A stretch of 64,000 nt of DNA from JAJYKC01 sp963823105 (GTDB lineage: Bacteria; Acidobacteriota; Terriglobia; Bryobacterales; Bryobacteraceae). The DNA lies in assembly GCA_963823105.1 (NCBI GenBank), contig CAWGKC010000005.1, positions 62,001 through 126,000 of the forward strand, in the 5' to 3' direction. Below, piece by piece: positions 15,494 to 26,400 of the stretch; positions within the stretch are counted from its first letter, which is position 1, and each line of letters starts with the position of its first letter. The notes beneath the pieces are model-generated. The model had not been told where the DNA came from. It worked only from the letters and a program-made list of their open reading frames with translations, and made no database searches. The position numbers and the translations under genes were made by a program.

Positions 15494-17326
15494 TTACGGG
15501 ACTTTTTCCGCGTGCGCCGGCTTGTTTAAGTGGGCGTAGAAGCCGAGATCGTCGCCGGTGAGGAGTTTGGTGGCGAAGATGATTTGGCCGGTGTGTTCGG
15601 CGAAGTGTTCGACGACGTGGAAGATGGCTTCGAGCTTGGTGACCGGGTACTTTTGGATCGTCACCATCTCGGTGAATTGCGCGGCGGGGAGGGCTTCGAT
15701 TTGGGCGGCGGCGGTTTCGACCGCGGCTTGAAGACGGGCGGCGAGGGCGGTGTTGTCGAGGCCGCCGCGGGCTTCGAATTCGGCGTCGCGCTGGCGGTGA
15801 TCGGGGAGGCCGGCGACGCCGGAGCCGATCCACTGGGCGATGTTGCCGCACAGGTGGAGAACCAAATTGCCGACGGCGTTTTCGTTGGGCGAGTTGCGCA
15901 TCCAGACCTGCTCCGGCGTCAGCTTGCCGAGGCAGGTCTGGATGCGGCCGCTCAGTTGGCGCAGTTTATCGGCGGAGAATTTGCGGAAGGTTTCCTCTAC
16001 GGTCAAAGGACTTCCTCGGTCCAATTCTTCGAGCGTTTGTTTGACCTTTGCGGTGAACTGATCGGCGAGAGCGCCGTCGATGAGGCGATGGTCGAAGGTG
16101 AGGGCGAGAAAGGCCATGGAGCGGATGGCGATGGCGTCGTCGATCACCACCGGTTCCTTCGTCACCGCGCCCACGCCGAGGATGGCCACTTGCGGCTGGT
16201 TGATAACCGGCGTGGCGAAGACGCTGCCGAAGCTGCCGAAATTGGTGATGGAGAACGTGCCGCCCTGAACTTCTTCCGGCTTCAGTTGGCGGGAGCGGGC
16301 GCGGGCGGCGAGGTCGGCGATGGCGCGCTGCAGGCCGATGACGTTCTTTTCGTCGGCTTCGCGAATCACCGGAACGATCAGGCCGTTTTCGAGAGCGACG
16401 GCGATGCCGATGTTCAGATCGTTGTGATAGATGATGTTCGTGCCTTCAATCGATGCGTTGACGAGCGGGTACGTGCGCAGGGCGAGTACGGCGGCACGGG
16501 TGACGAAGGGCAGGAAGGTGAGCGAGACGCCGTAGCGGTTTTTGAATTCGTCCTTGTGACGGTCGCGCATCTTCGCCACTTTGGTCATGTCCACTTTATG
16601 GACGGTGGTGACGTGGGCGGCGGTGTGCTTGCTGAGGACCATGTGCTCGGCGATGCGCTGGCGCATGACGCTCATCGGTTCGATGCGGGTGCGCGGTCCG
16701 GCGGAAACGGGCGCGGCCAGAGGGGCGGGCATTCCGGGGACTGGGGATGGGGCGGGCGGAGCGGGCGGCGCGGGAACGGCGGCGGGCGCCGGATGCGCTT
16801 CCGACTGCGCCATGGTTTTCGCGCCTTGCGCCGACATGAAGGCTTCCACGTCGAGCTTGGTGATGCGGCCGCCGGCGCCGGTGCCTTTCACCTGGTTCAG
16901 ATCGATGTGATAATCGCGGGCCATCTTGCGCACCAGGGGCGAGAGCGGGCCCATGGCGGCGGCTTCGGCGGCGGGCGGCTCCGGCGCGGCTTGCGGGGGC
17001 GGGGCTTGGACGGGCGGAGGGGGCGCGGGCGCCTCGGCTTTTACCGGAGTGGGCGCGGGGGCGGGCGCGGGGGCGCTGACCGCGGCGGCGCCGCCCTCGT
17101 CGATCTTGCCCACCACTGTGCTGATGGCCACGGTCTTGCCTTCCTCCACCAACACCTGAGAGAGGACGCCGGCGGCGGGGGAGGGGATCTCGGTATCCAC
17201 TTTGTCGGTGGAAATTTCAAACAGCGGCTCGTCGCGCTCCACGCGCTCGCCGGCCTTCTTCAGCCATTTGGTGAGCGTGCCTTCGACGATGCTCTCGCCC
17301 ATCTGGGGCATGACAATATCGATCAT
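15494..17326 (-). CDS. Dihydrolipoyl acyltransferase (2-oxoacid dehydrogenase E2) fused in frame to a DinB/DUF1572 domain
   Basis: Residues 1-75 are a lipoyl domain with Lys42 in EISTDKVDTE. After an Ala/Pro linker comes an E3/E1-binding domain (LVRKMARDYHIDLNQVKGTG), then the catalytic acyltransferase domain ending with LTFDHRLIDGALADQF, whose His and Asp are catalytic. This would be the core of a 2-oxoglutarate, pyruvate or branched-chain dehydrogenase; which one cannot be told. From residue 441, a TTG codon at 16004-16006, a complete DUF1572/DinB-like domain follows (about 170 residues, with metal-site histidines in LVLHLCGN and EHFAEHTGQ). Without one base near 16022-16031 the E2 would end TLENWTEEVL-stop, its TGA overlapping that TTG, so the fusion is doubtful. 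Confidence 0.85.
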   Translation of the reverse strand: MIDIVMPQMGESIVEGTLTKWLKKAGERVERDEPLFEISTDKVDTEIPSPAAGVLSQVLVEEGKTVAISTVVGKIDEGGAAAVSAPAPAPAPTPVKAEAPAPPPPVQAPPPQAAPEPPAAEAAAMGPLSPLVRKMARDYHIDLNQVKGTGAGGRITKLDVEAFMSAQGAKTMAQSEAHPAPAAVPAPPAPPAPSPVPGMPAPLAAPVSAGPRTRIEPMSVMRQRIAEHMVLSKHTAAHVTTVHKVDMTKVAKMRDRHKDEFKNRYGVSLTFLPFVTRAAVLALRTYPLVNASIEGTNIIYHNDLNIGIAVALENGLIVPVIREADEKNVIGLQRAIADLAARARSRQLKPEEVQGGTFSITNFGSFGSVFATPVINQPQVAILGVGAVTKEPVVIDDAIAIRSMAFLALTFDHRLIDGALADQFTAKVKQTLEELDRGSPLTVEETFRKFSADKLRQLSGRIQTCLGKLTPEQVWMRNSPNENAVGNLVLHLCGNIAQWIGSGVAGLPDHRQRDAEFEARGGLDNTALAARLQAAVETAAAQIEALPAAQFTEMVTIQKYPVTKLEAIFHVVEHFAEHTGQIIFATKLLTGDDLGFYAHLNKPAHAEKVP

Positions 17327-17986
17327 TTAATTCATCTCCAAATCGAAACAGCGTCCAAAATTTCGCGCCAGGGCGGCGCAGACTTCCTCGCGTCCGGCGC
17401 GCACACCCAGATCTTCGAGCGAGACCACGGGCATCGTCAGGCCGCAAGGGACGATGTAGCGGAAATAGCTCAGATCGGTGGTGTGATTCAGGGCGAATCC
17501 GTGGGAGGTGACCCAGCGCGCGATGTGTACGCCGATGGCGGCCAATTTTCTTCCCTCCACCCAAACGCCGGTGTGTTTTTCCATGCGGCCGGCGGAGACG
17601 CCGAATCCGGCGGCGGTGCGGATAATCGCTTCTTCGACGGCGCGCACGTAGGCCATGACGTCGCGCTTCCATTCTCGCAAATCGAAGATGGGATAGCCGA
17701 CGATCTGGCCGGGGCCGTGGTAGGTGATGTCGCCTCCGCGGTTGATTCTGTGCAGCGCGATGCCGGCGCGTTCGAGCGTTTCCTCCGGGGCGAGCAGATT
17801 TTCCATGTGGCCGTTGCGGCCGAGGGTAAGCACGTGGGGATGTTCGACGAAGAGCAGTTGATTGGGGATCTGCCCCAGTTTGCGTTCCTCGACCAACCGC
17901 TCCTGCAAAGCCAGCGCCTCGGCATAGTCCATGCGGCCGAGGTCGCGCACCTGGCAGAGGGCGGCCACGCTGGAGGCTTCAGACAT
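17327..17986 (-). CDS. lipB: Octanoyl-[acyl-carrier-protein]:protein octanoyltransferase
   Basis: The 219-residue protein carries the LipB signatures GGDITYHGPGQIVGYP, TGVWVEGRKLAAIGVH, and an active-site Cys in the segment YIVPCGLTMPVVS. It moves octanoyl groups from ACP to the lipoyl domains of E2 subunits, the first step of lipoate synthesis. Its place between lpdA (8-base overlap) and the E2 gene (no gap) shows an operon serving lipoylated 2-oxoacid dehydrogenases. LipA is not in the window. The early part of the protein (YAEALALQERLVEERK) is of normal length. Confidence 0.95.
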   Translation of the reverse strand: MSEASSVAALCQVRDLGRMDYAEALALQERLVEERKLGQIPNQLLFVEHPHVLTLGRNGHMENLLAPEETLERAGIALHRINRGGDITYHGPGQIVGYPIFDLREWKRDVMAYVRAVEEAIIRTAAGFGVSAGRMEKHTGVWVEGRKLAAIGVHIARWVTSHGFALNHTTDLSYFRYIVPCGLTMPVVSLEDLGVRAGREEVCAALARNFGRCFDLEMN

Positions 17987-19370
17987 TAATGGCCAGTCCG
18001 TAGACGTTCTGGAAGGCCTCGCCGATGGCTTCGTACAGCGTGGGGTGGGCGTGGATGGTGTGCATCATGGTTTCCACCGTCGCCTCCGCTTCCATCGCGG
18101 CGACGCCTTCCGAGATAAGTTCGAAAGCCTGCGGGCCGATGATGTGGACGCCGAGGATCTCGCCGAGTTTGGCGTCGGACACCACTTTCACGAAGCCGTC
18201 ATGGCTGCCGAGGATCGTCGCTTTGCTGTCGGCGGCGAAGGGGAACTTGCCCACTTTCACGTCGTAGCCCTTGGCTTTGGCCTGGGCCTCGGTCATGCCG
18301 ACGCTGCCGATGCCGGGATCGGTGTAGGTGGCGCCGGGGATGCGGTTTTTATTGATCGGAATGGCTTCTTTGCCAGCCATGTGGGCGATGGCGACCATGC
18401 CTTCCATGGAGGCCACATGGGCCAGTTGCGGCGTGCCGGCCACGACGTCGCCGATGGCGTAAACGCCGGGCTCGCCGGTGCGCTGGAAGCCGTCCACTTT
18501 GATGAAGCCGCGGTCGAGCTCGATCTTCGTGCCTTCAAGACCGATGCCCTCGGTATTCGGTTTGCGGCCGACGGCGACCAGGAGCTTCTCGGCTTCGATC
18601 TCTTCTTTCTTTCCGTTGGCTAAGGTCGCGGTGAGCTTCACGCCGCCGGGGATTTTGTGGATGCCGTCGGCCTTCGCGCCCGTTTCGCAGCGGATGCCGG
18701 TCTTCTTGAACACACGCTCCAGTTCTTTGGAGACTTCCTCGTCTTCGACCGGCACCAGGCGCGGCAGCATTTCGAGGATGGTGACTTTGGTTCCGAAGCG
18801 ATTGAAGATGGAGGCGAACTCGACGCCGACGGCGCCAGCGCCGATGATGGCGAGCGTTTTGGGAACGGCGGGCATCTTCAGGATTTCGATGTTGGTGAGG
18901 ATGTCGGCGTCCGGCGTCAGGCCGGGCAACATGCGCGCTTCCGAGCCAGTGGCGATCAGAACGTTTTTCGCCTCCAGCGTTTCGGCGCCTTTTTCCGACT
19001 TCACCTCCACGCGCCCGTTCCCTTTATATGCCGCGCAGCCGCGGAAGACGTCCACCTTGTTCTTTTTCATGAGGAACTCGACGCCTTTGGCGTGCTTGGC
19101 GACGATTTTATCTTTGCGGTCGAGAACCTTGGGATAGTCGAGCCGGGGGTTCTCGCACTGGATGCCCTGCTCCTGGGAATGTTTGAAATATTCCCACACG
19201 TCGGCGGTATGAAGGAGCGACTTGGTGGGGATGCAGCCGACGTTCAGGCAGACGCCGCCGAGCTTGGAGTGACGCTCGATAATGGCCGTTTTCAGGCCAT
19301 ATTGGCCCGCGCGGACGGCGGCCGAATAACCGCCGGGGCCGCTACCGATCACGATCAAATCATATGACAT
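17979..19370 (-). CDS. lpdA: Dihydrolipoyl dehydrogenase (E3)
   Basis: At 463 residues this is a full-length pyridine nucleotide-disulphide oxidoreductase. It has the FAD site VIGSGPGGYSAA, the redox disulphide GGVCLNVGCIPTKS, the NAD site IIGAGAVGVEFAS, YAIGDVVAG for the second FAD contact and the C-terminal catalytic pair HAHPTLYE. It reoxidises dihydrolipoyl groups on E2, reducing NAD+. First gene of the lpdA-lipB-E2 cluster; its start lies 64 bases from that of the divergent gltX. An eight-base overlap with lipB implies translational coupling. Confidence 0.96.
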   Translation of the reverse strand: MSYDLIVIGSGPGGYSAAVRAGQYGLKTAIIERHSKLGGVCLNVGCIPTKSLLHTADVWEYFKHSQEQGIQCENPRLDYPKVLDRKDKIVAKHAKGVEFLMKKNKVDVFRGCAAYKGNGRVEVKSEKGAETLEAKNVLIATGSEARMLPGLTPDADILTNIEILKMPAVPKTLAIIGAGAVGVEFASIFNRFGTKVTILEMLPRLVPVEDEEVSKELERVFKKTGIRCETGAKADGIHKIPGGVKLTATLANGKKEEIEAEKLLVAVGRKPNTEGIGLEGTKIELDRGFIKVDGFQRTGEPGVYAIGDVVAGTPQLAHVASMEGMVAIAHMAGKEAIPINKNRIPGATYTDPGIGSVGMTEAQAKAKGYDVKVGKFPFAADSKATILGSHDGFVKVVSDAKLGEILGVHIIGPQAFELISEGVAAMEAEATVETMMHTIHAHPTLYEAIGEAFQNVYGLAINV

Positions 19371-19434
19371 TTTATTTTCAGTCTAGCATTCGCCGCCGCG
19401 GCGGCCCCGCCCGCTCTTGTTATCCTGGGCCTAC

Positions 19435-20856
19435 ATGCTTCGAGTCCGTTTCGCACCGTCGCCGACGGGTTACCTGCATATCGGCAGCGCCAGAACGTTC
19501 ATTTTCAACTGGCTTTACGCGCGGCACAACAAGGGGACGATGATCCTGCGGATCGACGACACCGACGTCGAGCGAAACACGCAGACTTCGCTCGATTCGA
19601 TCTTCGAAGGGTTGAACTGGCTGGATCTGGGATGGGACGAGCTGTACCGGCAATCGGACCGGGTGGAGCTGCACCGGCGAGTGGCGCTGGCGATCTTTGA
19701 AAAGGGGCTGGCGTATCGCGATTTTACGGCGGCGTTGGAGGAGACCGAGGAGCGCGGGCACGACAAAGGCCCGTGGCTATTTAACCCCGGGATGCGCGAG
19801 ATGACGGCGGAGGAGAGCGCGCGGCGGGCGGCCTCCGGCGAGCCGTTCGTGCTGCGGTTCCGCGTGCCGCGCGATCCGGCCGTGGCGATCGAGTTCGACG
19901 ATCTGGTTTATGGCCCGCAGTCGAAATCGACGGCGGATATCGAAGACTTCGCGCTGCTGCGGAGCAACGGCATGCCGACGTACCACATGGCATCGTGCGC
20001 CGACGACGTGGACTTGCGCATCAGCCACATCATCCGCGGCCAGGATCATCTATCGAACACGTTCAAGCACGTGCTGATCTTTCAGGCGGCCGGCGGGGAG
20101 ATGCCGCGATTCGCGCATCTGCCGTTACTGGTGGCGCCCGACGGCGCGAAGCTTTCCAAGCGCAAGCACGGGCCGGTGGTGAGCGTGACGACCTACCGCG
20201 ATTATGGATTTCTTCCGCACGCGTATGTGAATTTTCTTTGCCTTTTGGGGTGGTCGCCGAAGGATAACCGGGAGCAGATGAGCCGGGAGGAGTTGACGGC
20301 GGCGTTTACGCTAGAGGGCGTGAACCGGTCTAACGCGGTGGTGAATTTCAGCGACGCCGACCCGATCGACGCCAAGGCGTTATGGCTGAACTCGCAGCAT
20401 TTGCGCACGATGCCGGTGGCGGAGCTATTGCCATACGCGCGCAAGGCGCTGGAGGAGGCCGGGCTGGCGGCGTCGGAGGACGAGGCGGCGTTTGCGAGAA
20501 CGGTGGACATCATCCGCTCGCGGTTTACAACGCTGCACGATTTCGCGACGCGCGGGCGGGCCTACTTCGCCGACGATTTTCCGATGGAGCCGAAGGCGCT
20601 GGAGAACCTGAACGCGCCGGGCGCGCGGGAATTGCTGCGTGAGTTGGCGGGGCGGTTGGCGGCGACGAGCGAATTCACCGAGGCGGGCGTGGAGGCAGCG
20701 CTGCGGCAATTGGCGGCGGAGCGCGGGGTGAAGGCGGGGTTGCTGATTAACGCTTCGCGCGCGGCGCTGACAGGGCAGCCGGTTGGCCCGAGCGCCTTCG
20801 CCGTGTTTGGATGTCTGGGACGGAAACGGTCGATCGCCCGATTGGGAGGAATCTGA
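19435..20856 (+). CDS. gltX: Glutamyl-tRNA synthetase
   Basis: The start chosen is the ATG at 19435 because the protein then begins MLRVRFAPSPTGYLHIGSAR, the class I HIGH region; the in-frame codon six triplets earlier adds an unlikely tail. KLSKRKHG is the KMSKS loop. Length 473 residues is normal for non-discriminating or discriminating GluRS. It charges tRNA-Glu with glutamate in the cytoplasm. The anticodon-binding C-terminal domain is present (AAERGVKAGLLINASRAALT, GPSAFAVFGCLGR). Divergent from lpdA. Confidence 0.96.
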   Translation: MLRVRFAPSPTGYLHIGSARTFIFNWLYARHNKGTMILRIDDTDVERNTQTSLDSIFEGLNWLDLGWDELYRQSDRVELHRRVALAIFEKGLAYRDFTAALEETEERGHDKGPWLFNPGMREMTAEESARRAASGEPFVLRFRVPRDPAVAIEFDDLVYGPQSKSTADIEDFALLRSNGMPTYHMASCADDVDLRISHIIRGQDHLSNTFKHVLIFQAAGGEMPRFAHLPLLVAPDGAKLSKRKHGPVVSVTTYRDYGFLPHAYVNFLCLLGWSPKDNREQMSREELTAAFTLEGVNRSNAVVNFSDADPIDAKALWLNSQHLRTMPVAELLPYARKALEEAGLAASEDEAAFARTVDIIRSRFTTLHDFATRGRAYFADDFPMEPKALENLNAPGARELLRELAGRLAATSEFTEAGVEAALRQLAAERGVKAGLLINASRAALTGQPVGPSAFAVFGCLGRKRSIARLGGI

Positions 20857-20929
20857 GGCCGGGCCGTCCGCGATTTTGCTACTCTGAAATTGCCCGCGCT
20901 GTTCCCGCGTCAACACCACGGAGGTCAGA

Positions 20930-23429
20930 GTGGCATTTCCCAAATCATTCTTCATCGCACTATTTGTCGCTACGCTCTGCGCGGCGAGTTTGGCGGCGCA
21001 ACCGGATGTCAGGGCCGTCACCAACGGCGCCGATTTCACGTTCACGGTGTCGCCCGGATCGCTGGCGACGATTTTTGGAACCGGGCTGTCGAACGGCACG
21101 GCCTATGCGAGCACGAAGCCGTTGCCGTTTACGCTGAATAACGTCAGCGTGACGGTGAACAACGTGCCGGCGGCGCTGTTGTACGTAGGCCCTTTGCAGA
21201 TTAATTTTCAGGCGCCATACGAAATTTCGCCGGGAACGGCGACGGTGACGGTGAACAATAACGGCGCGATGAGCAATGTCTTTGCGGCGCCGATCGCGCT
21301 GGCTGCGCCGGCGGTTTTTCAGGATAAGAATAATCACGCGATCGCCCAGAATCAGAACGGGACGATGAACGGCGCGTCGAACCCGGCGGCGACCGGGTCG
21401 GTGCTGATCGTGTATCTGACGGGCATCGGAGCGGTGAGACCCCACGGTGGCCGATGGCGTGGCCGCGCTGGGCGCTCCGAATTTAAGCAAGCCGGTTTCC
21501 ACTCCTTCGGCGAGCATCGGCGGCGTGAACGCGACGGTGCAGTTCCTGGGGCTGGCGCCCGGATTTGTGGGCTTGGCGCAGGCGAATATTCTGGTGCCTA
21601 CATCGCTTGGCACGGCCAGCTATCCGCTCACGGTCGCGCTCGCCGGAACGAGCAGCACGGCGGTGAGCGTGTCGATCCAAGGGAACGGAGCGCCGTCGGA
21701 CGCCTACATCGTCCCCGGCAGCGACTTACCGCTGGAGCAATGGACGGGCGACTTAAGCCAGATTTACTCGGCGGAGGCATTATATAGTTACAAAACCAAT
21801 GCGCAGGCCGAGACCGATTACGGAGTCTGGGGCCAGGGGGCGGGCACCGCGGCGCAGTTCCCCGACGGGCGGCTTTTCTTTTTCTTTGGCGATACGGTGA
21901 CGGCCTACCAAGGGTCCGACGGCAATTGGTTCGATTACCAGCGCAATAACTGCGGCGAGACCGGGCGCGGCACGTGCATCGGGGTGGACACGATCGGGTT
22001 CATCCCCAACGGCGTGAATTTGAGCCAGTGCAATTACCTCGACCAGGTGGATAGCGCGCTGCAAGCGAGGCAGACGCCGCCGACGAGCTATGGCGCGTGT
22101 CCGGCGATTCAATACATTGTCGATCCCAGCCACCAACCCTCTACGAGCATCCCGCGGGTCGCGTGGACCCAGGACAGCTCCGTCACCGGGCTGGTGGGAG
22201 AAGAGGGTGTTCTGGCGGACCGCATTCCCACCGGCGTCTTCGTGAATGACAACACGCTGTATGCGATCTACGAGGCGATCACCCGCCATCCGCATATCAG
22301 CGGATTGAAGTACGACGTGGAGAGCATGTTGCTGCGCGCGAATCAGCCGACAACGTCGATCACCGGAGAGACGCCGATCACGTGGACGCGGTTGTATCCG
22401 TGGAGTTCGGCGAATCTTCCCACGGGGCCGTGCCGGACGGTATACGGGTCGGCGCAGGTAACGGCGGCGGCGGGCACCTTCAGCGCTCAGTGGGCCAACA
22501 ATCCCAGGGTCTGGCAGGGCATCGAGATCGACGGCGTCGTTTATCAGATCCAGAGCGTGGCGGCGGATGGATCGTCGATCACGTTGTCGAGCCCGGTGAC
22601 GGGGATCAGCGACAACTCGGCGGTGTTCAACGTTCTGCCGGCCGAGAATAGCCAGCCGGGCAAGTTGATGTCGTCGGCGCCTTTCCTTTTGAACCTCGAC
22701 ACGATGAACGCGACGGGGATCGAGAGTCAGTTGCCAGGGCCGCTAAAGGGCTTGAACAGCGTGCTCTTCGTGATTGGATCGGGCTATTTCTGGCGCAGCG
22801 AGAACGTGTTTCTGATGGCGATGGATCCGTCGAAGATCGACGGTTCGTCGAACAATACGGGGAAGGGCGTGGCGGACGCCTGGTATTTGACGAGCGGAAA
22901 CACGGGCGGCGGAGTGTTGTGGGCGCAGGGCGACGAGACAAACGCCGTGCCGTTGATTACCAGTTGGCAGCATCGCGGCCCATCGCCGAACACGCCGTGC
23001 ATTGGAGAAGTGAGCGTCCAGTGGGCGCCGCTGCTGAACCGCTTCGTCATGACATACGGCCAAGCCAACTGCGGAGGCGTTTATGCGCGCACTTCGAGCA
23101 CGCCGTGGGGGCCGTGGAGTTTCGAAACGCAGATATTCTCGAACAGCTCCAATCAAGGGTGGGAGGGGAAGCTGGTCCACGACCCGAACGCCATAGGCCC
23201 GGATTTCAACGCTAAGCCGGTGATTTACGACGGCAGCCAGCCTTGCTGCGTCGCGATGTCGAGCATCGGCATCCCGCCGTGGGGCCTTCCGGGCAATCCC
23301 TTCGCGCCATTCCTGCTTCCGGTTCAAACGGACAACGGGAACGGGAGCGTGCAGATGTATATGAACCTCAGCACGTTCGATCCGTATGTGGTGTTTTTGA
23401 CGAGTTTCCAAGTGCAAAAACCGCATTGA
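20930..23429 (+). CDS. Secreted TIGR03437-domain protein with DUF4185-like propeller, interrupted by one frameshift
   Basis: Translation starts at a GTG behind GGAGGTCAG. After a signal peptide, the segment VTNGADFTFTVSPGSLATIF through LLYVGPLQINFQAPYEI is the TIGR03437 'Solibacter' domain, here at the N-terminus instead of the usual C-terminus. The frame shifts near 21437: removing one base from GTGAGACCCC gives GIGAVSPTVADG, joining to the second frame that runs to 23429. The remaining ~550 residues resemble DUF4185/glycoside-hydrolase-like beta-propellers (YGVWGQGAGTAAQFPDGRLF, FFFGDTVT, RTSSTPWGPWSF). Restored length about 833 residues, extracellular or outer-surface. Enzyme activity unknown. 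Confidence 0.78.
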
Positions 23430-23495
23430 GGGTGCGAACCATTCTTTACAATCGCGACGTCACCGGATGGAGCGCGCGCTCGTCCGTAGGATGAG

Positions 23496-26400
23496 ATGAT
23501 GCCACGATATCTTGTCCCCGTTTTCGCCGGAATAATCTGGGCGGCCGGAATGCTGTGCGGCGCGCCGGCGCTGAAGCTGCCGGCAAGCCGGGGCTACACG
23601 GTCATCCTGAGCGAGCCGCCGGCCGTCGAGCGGTACCCCGGCCGCGTGGAACGGACGCGCGCGGCGGCGGAGCCGTACCGGCAACATTTGGTCCAATCGC
23701 AGAATGCGCTGCGGGCGCAGTTGGAATCGAGGAACGTGCGGGTTTTGGGCGGCGTGCAGAGGGTGCTGAACGCCATGTTCATCCGGGCGACGGAGTCGCA
23801 AGCGGCGGCGATCCGCGCGCTGCCCGGCGTGAAGGCGGTGATTCCGCAGCGGCGCTATTTCCTGAAGGACGCGCTGACGTTGAGCGACGTGCAGGCGGCC
23901 TGGAACGCCTCGGCCGTGGGAGGGGAATCGAAGGCGGGGGAAGGGTTAAAAATCGCCATCATCGACACCGGCATCGACCAGACGCACCCTTCGTTTCAGG
24001 ACAGCGCGTTGACGGCGCCAACGGGTTTTCCGCTCTGCGACACGCAGGCGAACTGCGCGTTCACGAGTAACAAGGTGATCGTGGCGCGAAGTTACGTGAG
24101 TTACTTGACGGCGGGCAGCAATCCGAACGACCCGGCCGCCGATTCGCGGCCCGACGATCTTTCCGCACGCGATCTGCTGGGGCACGGGACGGCGGTATCG
24201 TCGGTGGCCGCGGGAGTGGCCACGGTCTTCGACGGCGTCACGGTTTCGGGTGTGGCCCCGAAGGCGTTTCTGGGCAACTACAAAGTCTTCGGTTCGCCGG
24301 AGGTGAACGGAACGGCGTCGGACGCGGGCATCATCGCCGCGCTGGACGATGCGATCGCCGACGGCATGGACATCGCGAATCTTTCTTTGGGCGGGCCGGC
24401 GTTCTACGGGCCGCTCGATACCGGCGCGACGTGTGGGAACCCGCCCGCCGCGGCTTGCGATCCAGTGGCGGACGCCGTCGAACAAGCGGTGCAGAACGCG
24501 CAGATTATGGTGATCGCCTCGGCGGGCAACGAAGGAAGCAATGGGTATCGGTATTTGAACGGAGGCACGCCGACGTTCGGGACGATCGCCTCTCCCGCCG
24601 ACGCGCCTTCGGCGGTCGCCGCCGGAGGCTTGGAGAACGACGTCGCGTTCGCTTCGAGCGTGCAGATCGCGGGACCTGCAGTGCCGTCGAATCTCGTCTC
24701 GCTGCCCGGATTCGAGAGCGCGGACGGTCCGGAGCCCGCGGCGCCGCTCACCGCCGCGCTCGTCGACGCGGTGAAGGCGGGCAACAGCGACGGGTTGCTA
24801 TGCACCGGGGTCGGAGCGGGCGCGTTCCAGGGCGCCATCGCGCTGGTTCATCGCGGGACGTGCTTTTTCTCGGTGAAAGTGGCGAACGCCCAAAACGCCG
24901 GCGCGATCGGCGTGCTGCTGATCGACAACGGGAATGGAGTCACCGGCTGGGGCGGGCTTGCGGCGACCACGATTCCGGCGTTCATGCTAAGCCAGACGGA
25001 GGGGGCGAGCGTCAAAACGTACCTCGATGCAAACGCCGGCGTCAAAGCCACATTGAATCCCGCGCGCCAGGAAGTTCCCTCCACCGAGGCCGGCTTCATC
25101 CCGAAGGCGGTCGCGCCCTTCGCATCGCGCGGGCCGGCGACCGGTTCGAGCGGGCTGAAGCCGGACGTGGCCGCGGTGGCGACGAATTTTCTGCTGGCGG
25201 CGGAGGATTACGATCCTTTTGGAATTCTGTACAGCGCGGCGCGCTATTCCACCGCCGACGGCACCAGCTTTGCGAGCCCCATGCTGGCGGGAGCGGCCGC
25301 GTTGGTGAAGCAAGCCAACCCAGGCCTCTCGCCGCTGCAGATCAAATCGGCGCTGGTCAACACGGCGACCATGTCCGGCATTCTCGACTCGGCGGGCGCC
25401 GGCGCGGCTTCGCTCGACGAAGTGGGCGCGGGATTGTTGCAGGCACAGAACGCCGTGGCCTCCACCATCTCGATCGTGCCGTCGTCGGTTTCCTTCGGCG
25501 CGCTCGCCGGCGCGCTGCCTCAGGCGCAAACGCTAACGATGACGAACACCGGGAGCGGCGCGGTGAGTATCACGATCACCGCCGGGCAGCCCACCGGGCT
25601 AGCCGGAACGCAGGTGCTGGTGAACAACGCGACGAGCTTTCCGCTGGCGCTGAACGCGGGACAGAGCGCGACGGTTTCGATCGGCCTTGCCGGCTCGGTG
25701 CCCTCGGCGGGCCGGTATGAGGGGCTTCTGACGATTGTGGGGTCGCCGGTTCCGCTCCACGTTCCCTATATGTTTCTCGTGGGCGATGGCGTTCCCTACG
25801 ACGTGATTCCGGTTTATGGACAGTCGTTCGACGGCCCGATCGATCAGCAATTGCCGGCGGGCGAAGGTCCTCTTATCGTTGAAGTCGTCGACCGCTATGG
25901 AGCGCCGGTGCTGAATACGCCCGTGCAGTGGGCCGTGACGCAGGGAGGCGGGAGCGTGGTGCAGGACGGGCAGAGCACCGTGAACACCACCATCGATAAT
26001 GGCCTGGCCTTCGCGGCGGTGACGCTGGGCGCTTCGCTGGGCAACCAGGAATTCACGGCGACGGTGAGTGGACTGACGATTCCGTTCAGTGGCAACGCGC
26101 GCAATGTGCCGGCGATCAACCCGAATGGGGTTGTGGATGGCGCCAGTTTCACTCGCGGCCGCGCGGTCGCGCCCGGCTCCATCGTGTCGATCTTCGGCAC
26201 GGCGCTGGCGGATGTCCGGGCGGCGGCGTTTCTGCTGCCGCTGCCGCTTGGCCTGGACAACGCCGCGGTCAGCTTCGACGTGCCATCGGCCGGCATCAGC
26301 GTGCCGGGGCGGTTTTACTATGCCAGTCCATCGCAGATCAATGTGCAGGTGCCGTGGGAGCTGGCCGGTCAAAGCTCGGCCATCGTGAAGGTGATCATTA

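Noticed and set aside
15530..17989. Open frame of 819 codons on the plus strand
   Set aside because: It lies antisense to the E2 and lipB genes and is rich in Gly, Asp, Glu and Val as expected for a mirrored high-GC frame. No domain or ribosome site is visible.
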